Part shown: piece after piece, positions 35,122 to 43,805 of the stretch
Layout of the letters: each line of letters starts with the position of its first letter
Numbering within the stretch: the first letter of the stretch is position 1
Assembly (NCBI RefSeq): GCF_018614075.1
Contig: NZ_JAGGOZ010000084.1
Coordinates: forward strand, 1-57,171
Length of the DNA stretch: 57,171 bases
Source of the DNA: Streptomyces sp. ISL-94
Lineage (GTDB): Bacteria > Actinomycetota > Actinomycetes > Streptomycetales > Streptomycetaceae
Reading direction: 5' to 3'
The notes under the pieces: model-generated
The model's database searches: none
Seen by the model: only the letters and a program-made list of their open reading frames with translations
What the model was told of the DNA's origin: nothing
Made by a program: the position numbers and the translations under genes

Positions 35122-36390
35122 ATGACGGGCTGGCAGGTCAGGGACTACACGGCTGACGATCTTGAGGCTGTGGTGCGTCTGGACGGCGAGAGCGGCACGA
35201 CGGGGGAACCCGCTCTCTTCCGGCTCTCCGATGCCGTGGCCTCGCTCCAGGCTCTCCACCCGGCCGTCATCGCCACCGCAGACGGCCTGGTCATCGGCGC
35301 CGCATTGAGCAGGGTGGACGGCGACCGGGCGTGGATCCTGCGGATCTGCATGACGCCGTCCCGGCGGCACCAGGGACTCGGCAGCGCCCTCCTCGCCGCG
35401 CTGGAGCGTCGGCTCTTCGGCTCGGGCGTGCGCACCCTGTACGCGATCCTGCCCGAGGAGGAGACCGGCGCCGTCGCGCTGCAAAACCGCGGCTTCGAGA
35501 ACCGCTCCGGGCTGGTGTTCTTCGAGAAGCGTGCACCAGCCATCCCACAGGAGGTCAGCATGCTCTCGGAGCTCGGCGCCGAGCTGCCGCCCACCGGTCT
35601 GTGGAGCCAGGTCGCGGGGATGGAGAGGGAGAAACGGCTGATCGAACGCCGCCTGGTGCTCCCGCTGGCCAGACCGGAGCTGGCCGCCGAGCACGGAGTG
35701 GAACTGCCACGGGCGGTGATGCTGTTCGGCCCTCCCGGGACCGGCAAGAGCACTTTCGCGCATGCCGTTGCCGGTCGTCTCGGCTGGCCGTTCCTGGAAC
35801 TGTTCCCCGCCAGGCTCGCCGCCGAGTACGGCCTCGCGGCTGGTCTGAGCCGGAGCTTCGAGGAGATCGCCCGACTCGACCACGTCCTGGTCTTCATCGA
35901 CGAGGTCGAAGAAGTCGCCGGCGAGCGCGGCGGAGCCGACGCGACGGCGGTCGGCATCGTCAACGAACTCCTCAAAGCTATCGTCCGCTTCCGCACCCGC
36001 GACGGACGGCTGCTCATCTGCGCCACCAACAACGTCACCAGTCTCGATCCGGCCTTCCTGCGCCACGGCCGCTTCGACTACGTGATGCCCATCGGCCCGC
36101 CCGACCTCGAGGCCAGAACCGCCCTATGGGAAAGCTACCTCGCACGAGCCGGCGCCGAAGCCGACATCGCGGCGCTTGCCGCGGCCAGCGCGGGCTTCAC
36201 CCCCGCGGACATCGCCCACGTCGCCCGTACCGTCTCCCAGGCCATGTTCGAGCGGACCTGCGACACCGGAACCCGCGCCCAGCCAACCACCACCGACTAC
36301 CTGGAGACCGTCCACCGCACACATGCCACGGTCAGCACCGACATGGCCCAGCAATTCGCCGCACAGACCGAGAGATTCGCCCGCCTGTAG
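35122..36390 (+). CDS. GNAT acetyltransferase - AAA+ ATPase fusion
   Basis: The 422-residue protein joins two domains. Residues 1-140 form a GNAT fold with the acetyl-CoA loop RRHQGLGSALLAALE. Residues 150-422 form an AAA+ ATPase with Walker A GPPGTGKST (203-211), Walker B VLVFIDEVEE (Asp260, Glu261), sensor-1 CATNN and the arginine-rich LRHGRFD of a second-region finger, close to the FtsH/Cdc48-like classical AAA group. The start at 35122 has CGGAG upstream. The fusion suggests ATP-driven unfolding or remodelling coupled to acetylation of a target, which is inference. No obvious operon partner is present. Confidence 0.9.
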   Translation: MTGWQVRDYTADDLEAVVRLDGESGTTGEPALFRLSDAVASLQALHPAVIATADGLVIGAALSRVDGDRAWILRICMTPSRRHQGLGSALLAALERRLFGSGVRTLYAILPEEETGAVALQNRGFENRSGLVFFEKRAPAIPQEVSMLSELGAELPPTGLWSQVAGMEREKRLIERRLVLPLARPELAAEHGVELPRAVMLFGPPGTGKSTFAHAVAGRLGWPFLELFPARLAAEYGLAAGLSRSFEEIARLDHVLVFIDEVEEVAGERGGADATAVGIVNELLKAIVRFRTRDGRLLICATNNVTSLDPAFLRHGRFDYVMPIGPPDLEARTALWESYLARAGAEADIAALAAASAGFTPADIAHVARTVSQAMFERTCDTGTRAQPTTTDYLETVHRTHATVSTDMAQQFAAQTERFARL

Positions 36391-36929
36391 ACCCGTGACC
36401 GTGAACCACGGGCCAAGGGGAGATGAGGCAGCAGGGGGAGGTGTCGACTGCGATGAGAGGACCGCAAAACCGGGATGGGAACGGCGGGGCGAGAGGGAGA
36501 TGGGATCACCTCCACGCGCAGCCGTCCAGTGGCGACACAGCAACGCGGTCAACCACACCCCACAAGAGTGACCTGCGCGCAACGGCAAACCTTCGGTGGC
36601 GCGCTGGCGTTGCACCGTCCGGATGGAGACGCATGTCCGGCCGTGAGCACAACCAGAGCGCCGATGCCTACCTGCTTCACCGTCACCCCGCTGGACGGCC
36701 TCTTCGACAGCCTCGAGCCCCTGCCGCGGCCCAGAAGCACTCGCGTCCCCGAACTCTCCAAGATCGAGAACGGTCGGCACCAGATCCCACGTTTTACAGT
36801 CCCCGCACGGCCCGCACGGCCCGCACGTACGGGAGAGCTCGGTATCTGGCATCCGCTACGCGCAGGGGATCAAATCTGTGACCGCGAGGTGAGAGTTTGC
36901 CGCGCATAAAGGTAAGGGTTTTTATCGCA
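36391..36929. other. Spacer without a recognisable gene
   Basis: More than 500 bases after the AAA+ gene have no supported reading frame. Base composition drops in GC towards the right, where the cold-shock leader begins. A tandem GCACGGCCC stretch near 36808-36830 is the only small repeat noticed. Confidence 0.35.
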
Positions 36930-37151
36930 GGGAACTGAGTAGAATAGTTTTACGTGCGGGGACTGTTTCGGCGTGCTATTGTTGATCTCAGTTGCAGTCT
37001 TGGTTCGCAAAAATTCAAGCGCTTCCCTTGTTGGCGTTCTCGCCCGCTGGAGGCGCTTTGTATTTCCGCCGATTTTCCGGCCGGGGCAATCATCGCGGCG
37101 ACTCCGGAACCGCACAGTGTGATTCCGGGCACTGCCCCAAAGGAGATTAAT
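36930..37151 (+). promoter_or_regulatory. AT-richer leader of the cold-shock gene
   Basis: The 220 bases before the csp ATG are markedly more AT-rich than the surroundings. They contain TAGAATAGTTTTA near 36940-36952, a plausible -10 region, then a long untranslated leader ending in AAAGGAG before the start. Long structured leaders that act as RNA thermosensors are known for cold-shock genes in other bacteria; that function is inferred here. Confidence 0.5.
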
Positions 37152-37355
37152 ATGGCATCTGGCACCGTGAAGTGGTTCAACGCGGAAAAGGGTTTTGGCT
37201 TTATCGAGCAGGAGGGCGGCGGCGCTGACGTCTTCGCTCACTACTCGAACATCGCCTCCTCCGGCTTCCGCGAGCTTCAGGAAGGCCAGAAGGTTAACTT
37301 CGACGTCACGCAGGGCCAGAAGGGCCCGCAGGCCGAGAACATCGTTCCCGCCTGA
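37152..37355 (+). CDS. CspA-family cold-shock protein
   Basis: The 67-residue protein starts MASGTVKWFNAEKGFGFIEQ and contains both RNA-binding motifs, KGFGFI and DVFAHYSNI, ending GPQAENIVPA. It is a single-domain OB-fold RNA chaperone of the usual Streptomyces length. AAAGGAG lies at good distance before the ATG. A perfect terminator follows, so it is monocistronic; the helicase remnant downstream mirrors the common csp-DEAD-box helicase arrangement. Confidence 0.95.
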   Translation: MASGTVKWFNAEKGFGFIEQEGGGADVFAHYSNIASSGFRELQEGQKVNFDVTQGQKGPQAENIVPA

Positions 37356-37372
37356 CGCTGACGCATACACGT

Positions 37373-37418
37373 AGCTGGGGCCCGCACCTTGAGGTGCGGG
37401 CCCCAGCTCGTTGCTTTT
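37373..37418 (+). terminator. Intrinsic terminator of the cold-shock gene
   Basis: AGCTGGGGCCCGCACCT and AGGTGCGGGCCCCAGCT form a 17-base perfect inverted repeat with a tiny loop, followed by CGTTGCTTTT. Strong and well placed, 18 bases after the stop. Confidence 0.9.
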
Positions 37419-37615
37419 CACCTCCCACGCCACGTCGGATCCCGACGGTTTCGCGTGCGCGGCGGGTGACCACGTCCGCCGTTTCCCCGGCCTCTTTGAC
37501 GCCCTGCGCGGCACTCTTGTCCGCAAGGCTTCTTCGGCTGGTTCTCGCGAATACCTATGATGGAAATTCCTCGAGGCGTGCCGCATCGAGGCGTTCGGGC
37601 TACGGCGCCGAAGGC

Positions 37616-38251
37616 ATGAGCGTGCCGTTCCCGATCCAGGCCGCGACCTTGCCCAACACGCTGGCGGGCCGCGACGTCCTGGGCCGTGGCCGTACCGGCT
37701 CCGGCAAGACTCTCGCCTACGGCCTGGCCCTGCTCGCGCGTACGGCAGGACAGCGCGCCGAGCCCGGACAGCCGCCGGCCCTGATCCTCGTTCCCACCCG
37801 CGAGCTCGCGCAGCAAGTCACCGCGGCGCTGACCCCCTACGCCCGTGCGGTGAAGCTGCGCCTGGCCGCCATGGTGGGCGGCATGCCCATCGGACGGCAG
37901 GCAGTCGTACTGCGCGCAGGCGCCGAGGTCGTCGTCGCGACCCCCGGACGGCTCAAGGACCTCATCGACCGCGGTGACTGCCTGCTGAACCAGGTCGCCG
38001 TCACCGTCCTGGACGAAGCCGACCAGATGGCCGACATGGGCTTCATGCCGCAGGTCACCGCCCTGCTGGACCAGGTGCGCCCCGAGGGCCAGCGGATGCT
38101 GTTCTCCGCCACCCTGGACCGCAACGTCGACCTGCTGGTGCGCCGCTACCTCGCCGAGGGCGAGCACGCCATGCGCTACCGCAGGCTCGACGCCCCGCCC
38201 GTTGTCGACGAACAAGGCAGCGCTCTGGGCGTTCTCGCCCTTGTCCGCTGA
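37616..38251 (+). pseudogene. DEAD-box RNA helicase, N-terminal RecA domain only
   Basis: The frame encodes the Q-motif FPIQAATLPNTLAGRDVLGR, motif I GRTGSGKTLAYGLAL, VPTRELAQQ, TPGRLKDLIDRG, the DEAD box VLDEADQMADMGFMPQV and the SAT motif FSATLDRNVDLLVRRYL. After that it diverges and stops. The whole second RecA-like domain, with motifs IV-VI, is missing, and the first 30 or so residues before the Q-motif are also degraded. It cannot be an active helicase. Nearly identical genes next to csp are common in Streptomyces. Confidence 0.82.
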
Positions 38252-38300
38252 GCCGCCTCACAGCGGCACGACCGTCCCCTACTTCTTCCAGTGAGGCATC

Positions 38301-38643
38301 ATGCGCTGTGTCATTGCCCGTTTCCCGTTCGACCTGACCAAGGGCGGTGTCCTGGAGTCGAATGAAGGGCGTCAAGCCCGCGCAGGTCCTCGGCGAGTCC
38401 GTGATCATCGGCCGCCGCACCTACCCCGTCAAGGAGGTCGGCCAGGTCATCACCCATGAGGACCGACGCGACTTCAGCATCGGCGAAGTCCTCCGGGCCA
38501 TGCCCCAGCTCGGCTTCACCTGCCGCGGCCTTCCTCGGGCCGCCGCCCCCGCGCGCGTCCTCAGCCCGCTCCAGCAGGCTTCCGCGATGTTGGGCATCCC
38601 GGTGACCGTCTGTCCGACGGGACCCGCGCGAGCTGGCACATGA
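38301..38643 (+). pseudogene. Conserved cold-shock-locus protein, frameshifted
   Basis: The gene opens MRCVIARFPFDLTKGGVLES and, in the next frame, continues MKGVKPAQVLGESVIIGRRT then YPVKEVGQVITHEDRRDFSI and LRAMPQLGFTCRGLP. One extra base near 38360 breaks the frame. This small protein of unknown function is the usual third gene after csp and the DEAD-box helicase in Streptomyces, to my knowledge. Re-initiation at the internal ATG (38362) could still make most of it. Confidence 0.78.
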
Positions 38644-38652
38644 ACAGTGAGG

Positions 38653-38684
38653 GCCGTCCGACCGGCATGCGCCGGTCGGACGGC
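38653..38684. terminator. Perfect hairpin between convergent genes
   Basis: GCCGTCCGACCGGC and GCCGGTCGGACGGC form a 14-pair stem around ATGC, between the cold-shock-locus remnant and the MEDS/ATPase gene. There is no T-run; it probably ends transcription from both sides. Confidence 0.8.
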
Positions 38685-38705
38685 GCTCCTCTACGTGGGG
38701 GCGGA

Positions 38706-39677
38706 TCATTGGCCGGGTTGGCTTGAGTCGCCCACCGAGGTGTGGAGGCGGATGGTGGTGCCGGTCTGCGGGGTGGATCGGATTTCGACGAGGTCGCACA
38801 GCTGGTGTACCAGCCAGAGCCCGCGGCCGCCGGGGCTTTGGTAGGTGGGCCGGATGCGGCCGGCGAGCGGGTTCTCGATGTGGCCGGTGTCGCGGAACTC
38901 GCAGATGAACGTCGCGTCCTGGGTCCAGGTGCGCAGGGTTCCGTGGCCTCCGCCGTGGCGGATGCTGTTGGTGGCGACCTCGGTGGCCGCGAGGAGGAGT
39001 TCGCTGAGCCGGGATTCCGGGAGGTCCGCCTCGGCGGCGCAGGCGGTGATCTTTTCGCGTACGGCGGCCAGGTCTCCGCGGGCGTAGGACAACTCGTCCA
39101 GCGGTCCGCAGGGCCCGGTGAGTTCCTCGAACGTGTAGGGGGCGTCCCGGTCGTAGTCGGCGCTCGGTTCGGCGGTTCCGTCGCGGCGGATCAGGGGATG
39201 GCAGCGGGTCAGTGCCTGGAGCGAGGCCGGGTCCTCGTCGGCGGTGTCGTAGGGGCACAGCAGCCACCAGGCGGTGCTCTGTGCGAAGGCCAGGTTCAGG
39301 AGCCATTCGTGGTAGCGCAGTTCGGCGGCCTCCGAGGGGGTGCGCGCTTGGTGCCAGGCGGACTCGCCGATGCCGCGCAGCGGCCGGCCCTCGGCGGCGT
39401 GCCGGGCGATCTCGTCCTGCCAGACGGCGAGGAGCCGGCCGGGGTTGCGGCCGGGGGTCGCGGCGTCCACGAACGTGACGGATTTGGAGTCCGGGAGTTC
39501 GGCACGCAGCAGGGCCTCGCGGTCCCCGGGTACGGAGACGATGACGCCTTCACGGGCGTCGAGAGCCTCCTGGATGAAGCCCAGGGCGCCGTGCAGGAAC
39601 GCGTCGTCGCCGAGGTAGGGGTAGAGCTCGTGGCGGAAGCCTTCCTGCGGCTGTTCCAGCCGGACGGAGGTGGTCAT
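38706..39677 (-). CDS. MEDS-domain anti-sigma-type regulator with HATPase domain
   Basis: The 323-residue protein has an N-terminal MEDS sensory domain (FRHELYPYLGDDAFLHGALG; REGVIVSVPGDREALL) and a C-terminal HATPase_c domain of the RsbW/anti-sigma type (LSELLLAATEVATNSIRHGG; CEFRDTGHIENPLAGR; GGRGLWLVHQLCDLVEI). This is the layout of RsbA-like regulators that bind or phosphorylate STAS-domain antagonists in sigma-B-type stress networks. GGAGG precedes the ATG, which overlaps the stop of the partner gene by four bases. Confidence 0.88.
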   Translation of the reverse strand: MTTSVRLEQPQEGFRHELYPYLGDDAFLHGALGFIQEALDAREGVIVSVPGDREALLRAELPDSKSVTFVDAATPGRNPGRLLAVWQDEIARHAAEGRPLRGIGESAWHQARTPSEAAELRYHEWLLNLAFAQSTAWWLLCPYDTADEDPASLQALTRCHPLIRRDGTAEPSADYDRDAPYTFEELTGPCGPLDELSYARGDLAAVREKITACAAEADLPESRLSELLLAATEVATNSIRHGGGHGTLRTWTQDATFICEFRDTGHIENPLAGRIRPTYQSPGGRGLWLVHQLCDLVEIRSTPQTGTTIRLHTSVGDSSQPGQ

Positions 39678-40471
39678 CCGAGCACCTCCACCGGGATCTC
39701 GGGAACGGAGTAGCCGGACAGCTGCCAGGACAGCCGCACGATCCGGTTGGCGCCTTCGACGGTGATGGTCCGGTCGGGCAGGTGCAGCGCGGCGTCGACC
39801 AGGGCGCGCATCCCGGTGGCATCGATCAGCTCGACGTCCTCGAAGCACAGCCGGATCGCGGGCGTGTGGAGCGCTGCGGCCCGCAGAACGGACCCGAACG
39901 CGTGCGCCCCGTCCGAGTCGATCACGCCTGTCACCTTCCAGCCCTCGCTTCCCGATCGGAACATGTGGAACCCAGGCAGTTCAGGTCGGTTGCCCAGTGT
40001 CTGCGGGTGTACGCACATGACCTGCTCCAGTTCCGCGGCGTCCCACGTACCGGGGAGATAGGCACACACCACGGTGGCACCGCCGAGGGCGGCGACCTCG
40101 TCGAGGCCCAGCTCACTGTCCAGGAGGGCCGGCATCCCCGGTGCGGCGTCGCCCCCCGATTGGCGGCACGCGAGGACCCGGACGGAACGGAACCCTTCGC
40201 GACTGGCCCGCTTGAGCTCTTGGTCGACCGCGGAGACGATGGATCCGGCGGTGTCGAAGGGGTCGATCACCACGGCGGAGGAGGGGAAAGCGCGCAGCTT
40301 GCGGACCTCCGCCAGCGGACCGGGAGCGCCGACCAGCACGATCCGGTCCCCGAACAGCGCCCCGTCCGCGACGAACGGAGCCGAGTCGGTGGCCAGCCCC
40401 CGGGCATCGTCGATCACCCAGCAGACGTGATCTCCCACTTCAACCTCATCCAGCGTAGCCAGAGCTCGCAT
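39674..40471 (-). CDS. MEDS - STAS domain protein (putative anti-anti-sigma factor)
   Basis: The 265-residue protein starts MRALATLDEVEVGDHVCWVI, has a MEDS domain over about 170 residues, and ends in a STAS domain (LCFEDVELIDATGMRALVDA). The STAS phosphosite position reads IDATGM, keeping a Thr where RsbV-type antagonists have Ser/Thr. It is coupled to the MEDS-HATPase gene (ATGA overlap); the two would form an antagonist/kinase pair sharing the same sensory domain. The signal is unknown. Confidence 0.87.
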   Translation of the reverse strand: MRALATLDEVEVGDHVCWVIDDARGLATDSAPFVADGALFGDRIVLVGAPGPLAEVRKLRAFPSSAVVIDPFDTAGSIVSAVDQELKRASREGFRSVRVLACRQSGGDAAPGMPALLDSELGLDEVAALGGATVVCAYLPGTWDAAELEQVMCVHPQTLGNRPELPGFHMFRSGSEGWKVTGVIDSDGAHAFGSVLRAAALHTPAIRLCFEDVELIDATGMRALVDAALHLPDRTITVEGANRIVRLSWQLSGYSVPEIPVEVLG

Positions 40472-40786
40472 CCCTCTCACCCGGCCTCCCCATCGTCGTA
40501 GCCAACAATACGCCGCCCGCTGATCGTCATATGGGCCCATGAGGCGGGGGAGGAGCCCACCGGGCAGCAGTTGTGGAGCCTCTTCGGCGTGCGGCCGGCA
40601 CAGTATGCGGATCGAAGCGAGTCTGGCTCCGACTGGCCGAAGGGGGGAGTCCCCGGATGAGGCGTGCACCGCACGGCGCGCGATCCTCTCGGTGAACCGT
40701 GCGGAGGAGGCCAGGCCCGCACCAGGGTCCACGTGCGGGATGGGGTGACTTGCGCGGCCCGCGAGCGCAGGTCGTAGCCTTCGGGC
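40472..40786. other. Divergent intergenic region, MEDS operon / carbonic anhydrase
   Basis: About 315 bases separate the divergent starts and must hold both promoters. No gene is supported here; longer frames are read-throughs. Confidence 0.35.
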
Positions 40787-41431
40787 ATGACCGATGCGCA
40801 GACACCGACGCCCCGTGACGCTTTCGAGATGCTGCTGGCCGGTAATCAACGGTTCGTCGCCGGCACGCCGGAGCACCCGAACCAGGACGCCACCCGCCGC
40901 ACCGAGGTCGTTCCGGCCCAGAGGCCGTTCGCTGTGCTGTTCGGCTGCTCTGACTCCCGCCTGGCCGCCGAGATCATCTTCGACCGCGGGCTGGGTGATC
41001 TGTTCGTGGTCCGGACCGCCGGGCACGTCGCGGGCCCGGAGGTGCTGGGCAGCATCGAGTACGGGGTGGGTGTGCTCGGCGCCCCGCTGGTCGTGGTGCT
41101 CGGCCACGACGCGTGCGGCGCCGTCGCGGCCACCCGCACGGCGGTCGAGGACGGCACGGCGGCCGGCGGCTACGTGCGGGATGTGATCGAGCGGGTCACC
41201 CCGAGCGTGCTGGCCGCCCGCGCCGCGGGCCGCACCGAGGATGCGGACTTCATCGCCGAGCACATACGGCACACCGTCGACCTGCTGCTGGACCGCTCCC
41301 GCGTCCTGGCCGAGGCGGTCGAAGCCAGGCAGGCCGCGGTGGTGGGGCTGTCCTACCGGCTGGCCGACGGCACCGCCCGCCCGGTCACCGTCCGTGGCCT
41401 TGAGGACGTGCCGGCCGGCTTGGAGCCCTGA
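40787..41431 (+). CDS. Beta-class carbonic anhydrase
   Basis: The 214-residue enzyme interconverts CO2 and bicarbonate. Zinc ligands and the catalytic dyad are all present: Cys54, Asp56 and Arg58 in FGCSDSR, and His107 and Cys110 in GHDACGAV. It has the usual length and no signal peptide, so it is cytosolic. It converges with the TsaC-like gene, only nine bases apart. Confidence 0.95.
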   Translation: MTDAQTPTPRDAFEMLLAGNQRFVAGTPEHPNQDATRRTEVVPAQRPFAVLFGCSDSRLAAEIIFDRGLGDLFVVRTAGHVAGPEVLGSIEYGVGVLGAPLVVVLGHDACGAVAATRTAVEDGTAAGGYVRDVIERVTPSVLAARAAGRTEDADFIAEHIRHTVDLLLDRSRVLAEAVEARQAAVVGLSYRLADGTARPVTVRGLEDVPAGLEP

Positions 41432-41440
41432 CGCCGGTCC

Positions 41441-42082
41441 TCAGCGTTCCTGAAGACCGGGCGCGACCTTGCGGAGTTCGTCGGCGCTGATCGCCCCGGC
41501 GCGCAGCAGGACGGGGGCGGTGGCGGTGATGTCCACGATCGAGGACGGCACGTCGGCAGGGGTCGGGCCGCCGTCCAGGTACACGGCCGCCGTCTCACCG
41601 AGCATCCTGTGGGCGGCGTCGCAGTCCTGCGGGGAGGGCCGGCCGGTCAGGTTGGCGCTGGAGACGGCGAGGGGCCCGGTCTCGTTGAGCAGGTCCAGGG
41701 CGACCGGGTGCGCGGGCATGCGCAGGGCTACCGTGCCACGGGTTTCGCCGAGGTCCCACTCAAGCGACGGCTTGTGGCGGGCGACCAGGGTCAGGCCGCC
41801 CGGCCAGAAGGCCTCCATAAGCTGCCGTGCCTGCTCGGGCAGGTCATCGACCAGGCCGTCCAGGTCATCCGGGGAGCCGACCAGTACCGGTGAGGGCATG
41901 TTCCGCCCCCGGCCCTTGGCGTCGAGCAGTCGGCAGACCGCCTTGGGGCTGAAGGCATCCGCGCCCACCCCGTAGACGGTGTCGGTGGGCATCACCACGA
42001 GCTCCCCGCGGCGCACCGCCTGTGCTGCCTCGCGCAGCCCGGCGGCACGCTCGAAGGCGTCCGAACAGTTGAAACAGGGCAT
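41441..42082 (-). CDS. TsaC/YrdC/Sua5-family L-threonylcarbamoyladenylate synthase-like protein
   Basis: The 213-residue protein has the YrdC fold motifs: RRGELVVMPTDTVYGVGADA, KGRGRNMPSPVLVGS, GTVALRMPAHPVALDLL and GPLAVSSANLTGRPSP. The family makes threonylcarbamoyl-AMP for tRNA t6A. Streptomyces normally has a primary copy beside release-factor or ATP-synthase genes; this one stands alone and opens MPCFNCSDAFERAAG, so it looks like a paralogue. The ATG at 42082 has GGGAG upstream; the longer frame to 42244 lacks homology. Confidence 0.88.
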   Translation of the reverse strand: MPCFNCSDAFERAAGLREAAQAVRRGELVVMPTDTVYGVGADAFSPKAVCRLLDAKGRGRNMPSPVLVGSPDDLDGLVDDLPEQARQLMEAFWPGGLTLVARHKPSLEWDLGETRGTVALRMPAHPVALDLLNETGPLAVSSANLTGRPSPQDCDAAHRMLGETAAVYLDGGPTPADVPSSIVDITATAPVLLRAGAISADELRKVAPGLQER

Positions 42083-42350
42083 TCCATGTTCTCCCGCTGA
42101 GCGAGCCGTCGGCTCGCGACCATCGATGTCGACTCGGAGGCTACCGGTCGTGCGGGCGGTGCCTCTGCCCGACGCCCGGCGCCGGGGACGCGTCAGCTTC
42201 CCCCGGGGTATACGAAGGTCCCGCGAGTGATGCGCCCGATTCAACGATGCCGGCCCATCGCGGCGCTGCCGGCGCCGCCGCGGGTCTCTCGAGGTAGGAA
42301 AATGCCTAGGGTTTTCCGCCGCCGGGGGGCCGTGGTGACGTGGATGGTGC

Positions 42351-42492
42351 GACGGCGGCGGCCCCGACGCCTTCGCCCACTACTCCGCGATCAACTCCTC
42401 GGGCTTCCGTGAGTCCAGAGGGCCAGGTGGCGACGTTCGACGTCACCCAGGGCCAGAAGGGCCCCCAGGCGGAGAACATCAACCTGGCCTGA
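42351..42492 (+). pseudogene. Fragment of a second CspA-family cold-shock gene
   Basis: DGGGPDAFAHYSAINSSGFR is the middle of a CspA protein, with DAFAHY for DVFAHY. After one frame change near 42410 it continues VATFDVTQGQKGPQAENINL and stops at 42492. The N-terminal 23 or so residues with KGFGFI are missing. It differs from the intact csp at 37152, so it is a separate decayed locus. Confidence 0.82.
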
Positions 42493-42791
42493 CCACCCCG
42501 CACGCAGGCAAGGCGATCGGCCCGTACGGCTGCCCCGTGCAACCGGTACCGCCCGCAACGGTCGCTGAACTCGTCCGGGTCTCGGTGGGATTTGAGACGC
42601 ACACGGATCCCGTGGTCTGGCCCAGACGGTCATGGACTCTGCGTGGCAGACGCCATGGTGCACCCGCCCGGAGCCCCTCCGAGGTCCCTCATCGTCCCTG
42701 GGTTGTCCGGCGGGTATGGGGGAACGAGGAGAGACGATGCGAGCCGATGATGCTGGCTGGGTTCGGTTGCCGAGGGTGAGGAGACGGGTCT

Positions 42792-43484
42792 GTGAGCGGT
42801 GTGTGGATGTACGCGCAGGACAGCGGCTACACGTCTCGGCAGTCGCTGGTGGGTTTCACCGTGGAGGCCGCTGACGGTGTCATCGGGCACGTGGACCGCC
42901 AGCAGGACCAGGCCGGCATGCAGCACCTGGTGGTCGACACCGGCGTGTGGGTGTTCGGCAAGAGCGTCCTGATCCCGGCCGGGGCCGTCACCCGCATCGA
43001 CACCGAAGCGGGCACGGTGACGCCCTTCTCTGAGGGGCGAGCTCACGCAGAGCGGCTGCGGGTCTGGCGGAGTTCGGCCATGCCCCTGTCGGTATTCACC
43101 AGGCGCTGGTCGGCACATGGTGTGCGGGTGCATGGTCGTGCGCGCTCTCCTGGTCCTGGTCCGCGTCTTCGGCCGGCTACCCCAGAGCATCGGCAAGGTG
43201 TCCGCTCACCTGCTGAACGCGGGGACCGTACGATTGGTACCCGGAACGCCCTGCACGCCGCCGACAGGTGGAGCACCGATCCGGTCGCTCCCTGCCACAG
43301 CGGTACGTCCATCCCTGCCAGGGGGCCGAGCGGAACGTCGCTTGCTGTTGGAAGGGGTACCTCGTCATGTGCTGCCACGCTCGCGGACACGCTCGTGACC
43401 TCCTGCCCTTGGGATGCCGAAGGCGTGCCACACCAGCCTGGCGTACGCCCGAGGGCTACGGCTTGGCTTTCGTCGATCGAGTGA
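42792..43484 (+). pseudogene. PRC-barrel domain protein with aberrant C-terminus
   Basis: From a GTG at 42792 the frame gives a PRC-barrel-like domain, SLVGFTVEAADGVIGHVDRQ and GVWVFGKSVLIPAGAVTRID, for about 75 residues. Beyond GTVTPFSEGRAH (about 43040) the frame stays open to 43484, but the sequence has an Arg/Pro-rich composition typical of out-of-frame GC-rich DNA. The original C-terminal region seems to have been replaced, so I treat it as truncated. Complete homologues usually continue with a conserved helical region. Confidence 0.6.
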
Positions 43485-43557
43485 CGGAAACGCTGCTCAC
43501 CGATGACCGGCTTGCCTGCCTCGCCATCACGATCTCAGGTCGGCAGCGCGAGTGAGA

Positions 43558-43792
43558 GGCGTCACATGCGGGGTGGGTCCAGCCCGCTTTGAGGTACCGG
43601 CCCCCCCGGCGACGCCTCGGCGTGACGGCTGCTTGGGACCAGTTGGGGACCAGCGCCACTGCCCGCAGGTGCACGACACGCGCATTCACGCACGTTTCTC
43701 GCCCTCAAATAGCGGCGTATGTGCTGATTCTGACCCCGGGGCAGCTATCTGGGGGTCAAGGGGTCGCAGGTTCAAATCCTGTCGTCCCGACT
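43558..43792 (+). repeat. Direct repeat B with 3' half of tRNA-Pro(GGG), attachment-site-like
   Basis: Second copy of the repeat at 28866-29156, 14.6 kb away in the same orientation. The last 46 bases (43747-43792) are identical, covering the anticodon loop to the acceptor strand of tRNA-Pro. Upstream, GCGACGCCTCGGCGTGACGG and CACTGCCCGCAGGTGCACGA are also shared. As in copy A the 5' tRNA half is missing, and TGACCCC before the core pairs with GGGGTCA. A TTGGGACCAGTTGGGGACCA motif lies within the repeat. Confidence 0.8.
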
Positions 43793-43805
43793 GGCGGAGA
43801 CGCAG

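Noticed and set aside
43747..43792. Possible complete tRNA-Pro gene
   Set aside because: Only the half from the anticodon loop onward is present; upstream sequence cannot form the D-arm or the 5' acceptor strand (expected CGGGACG or similar).
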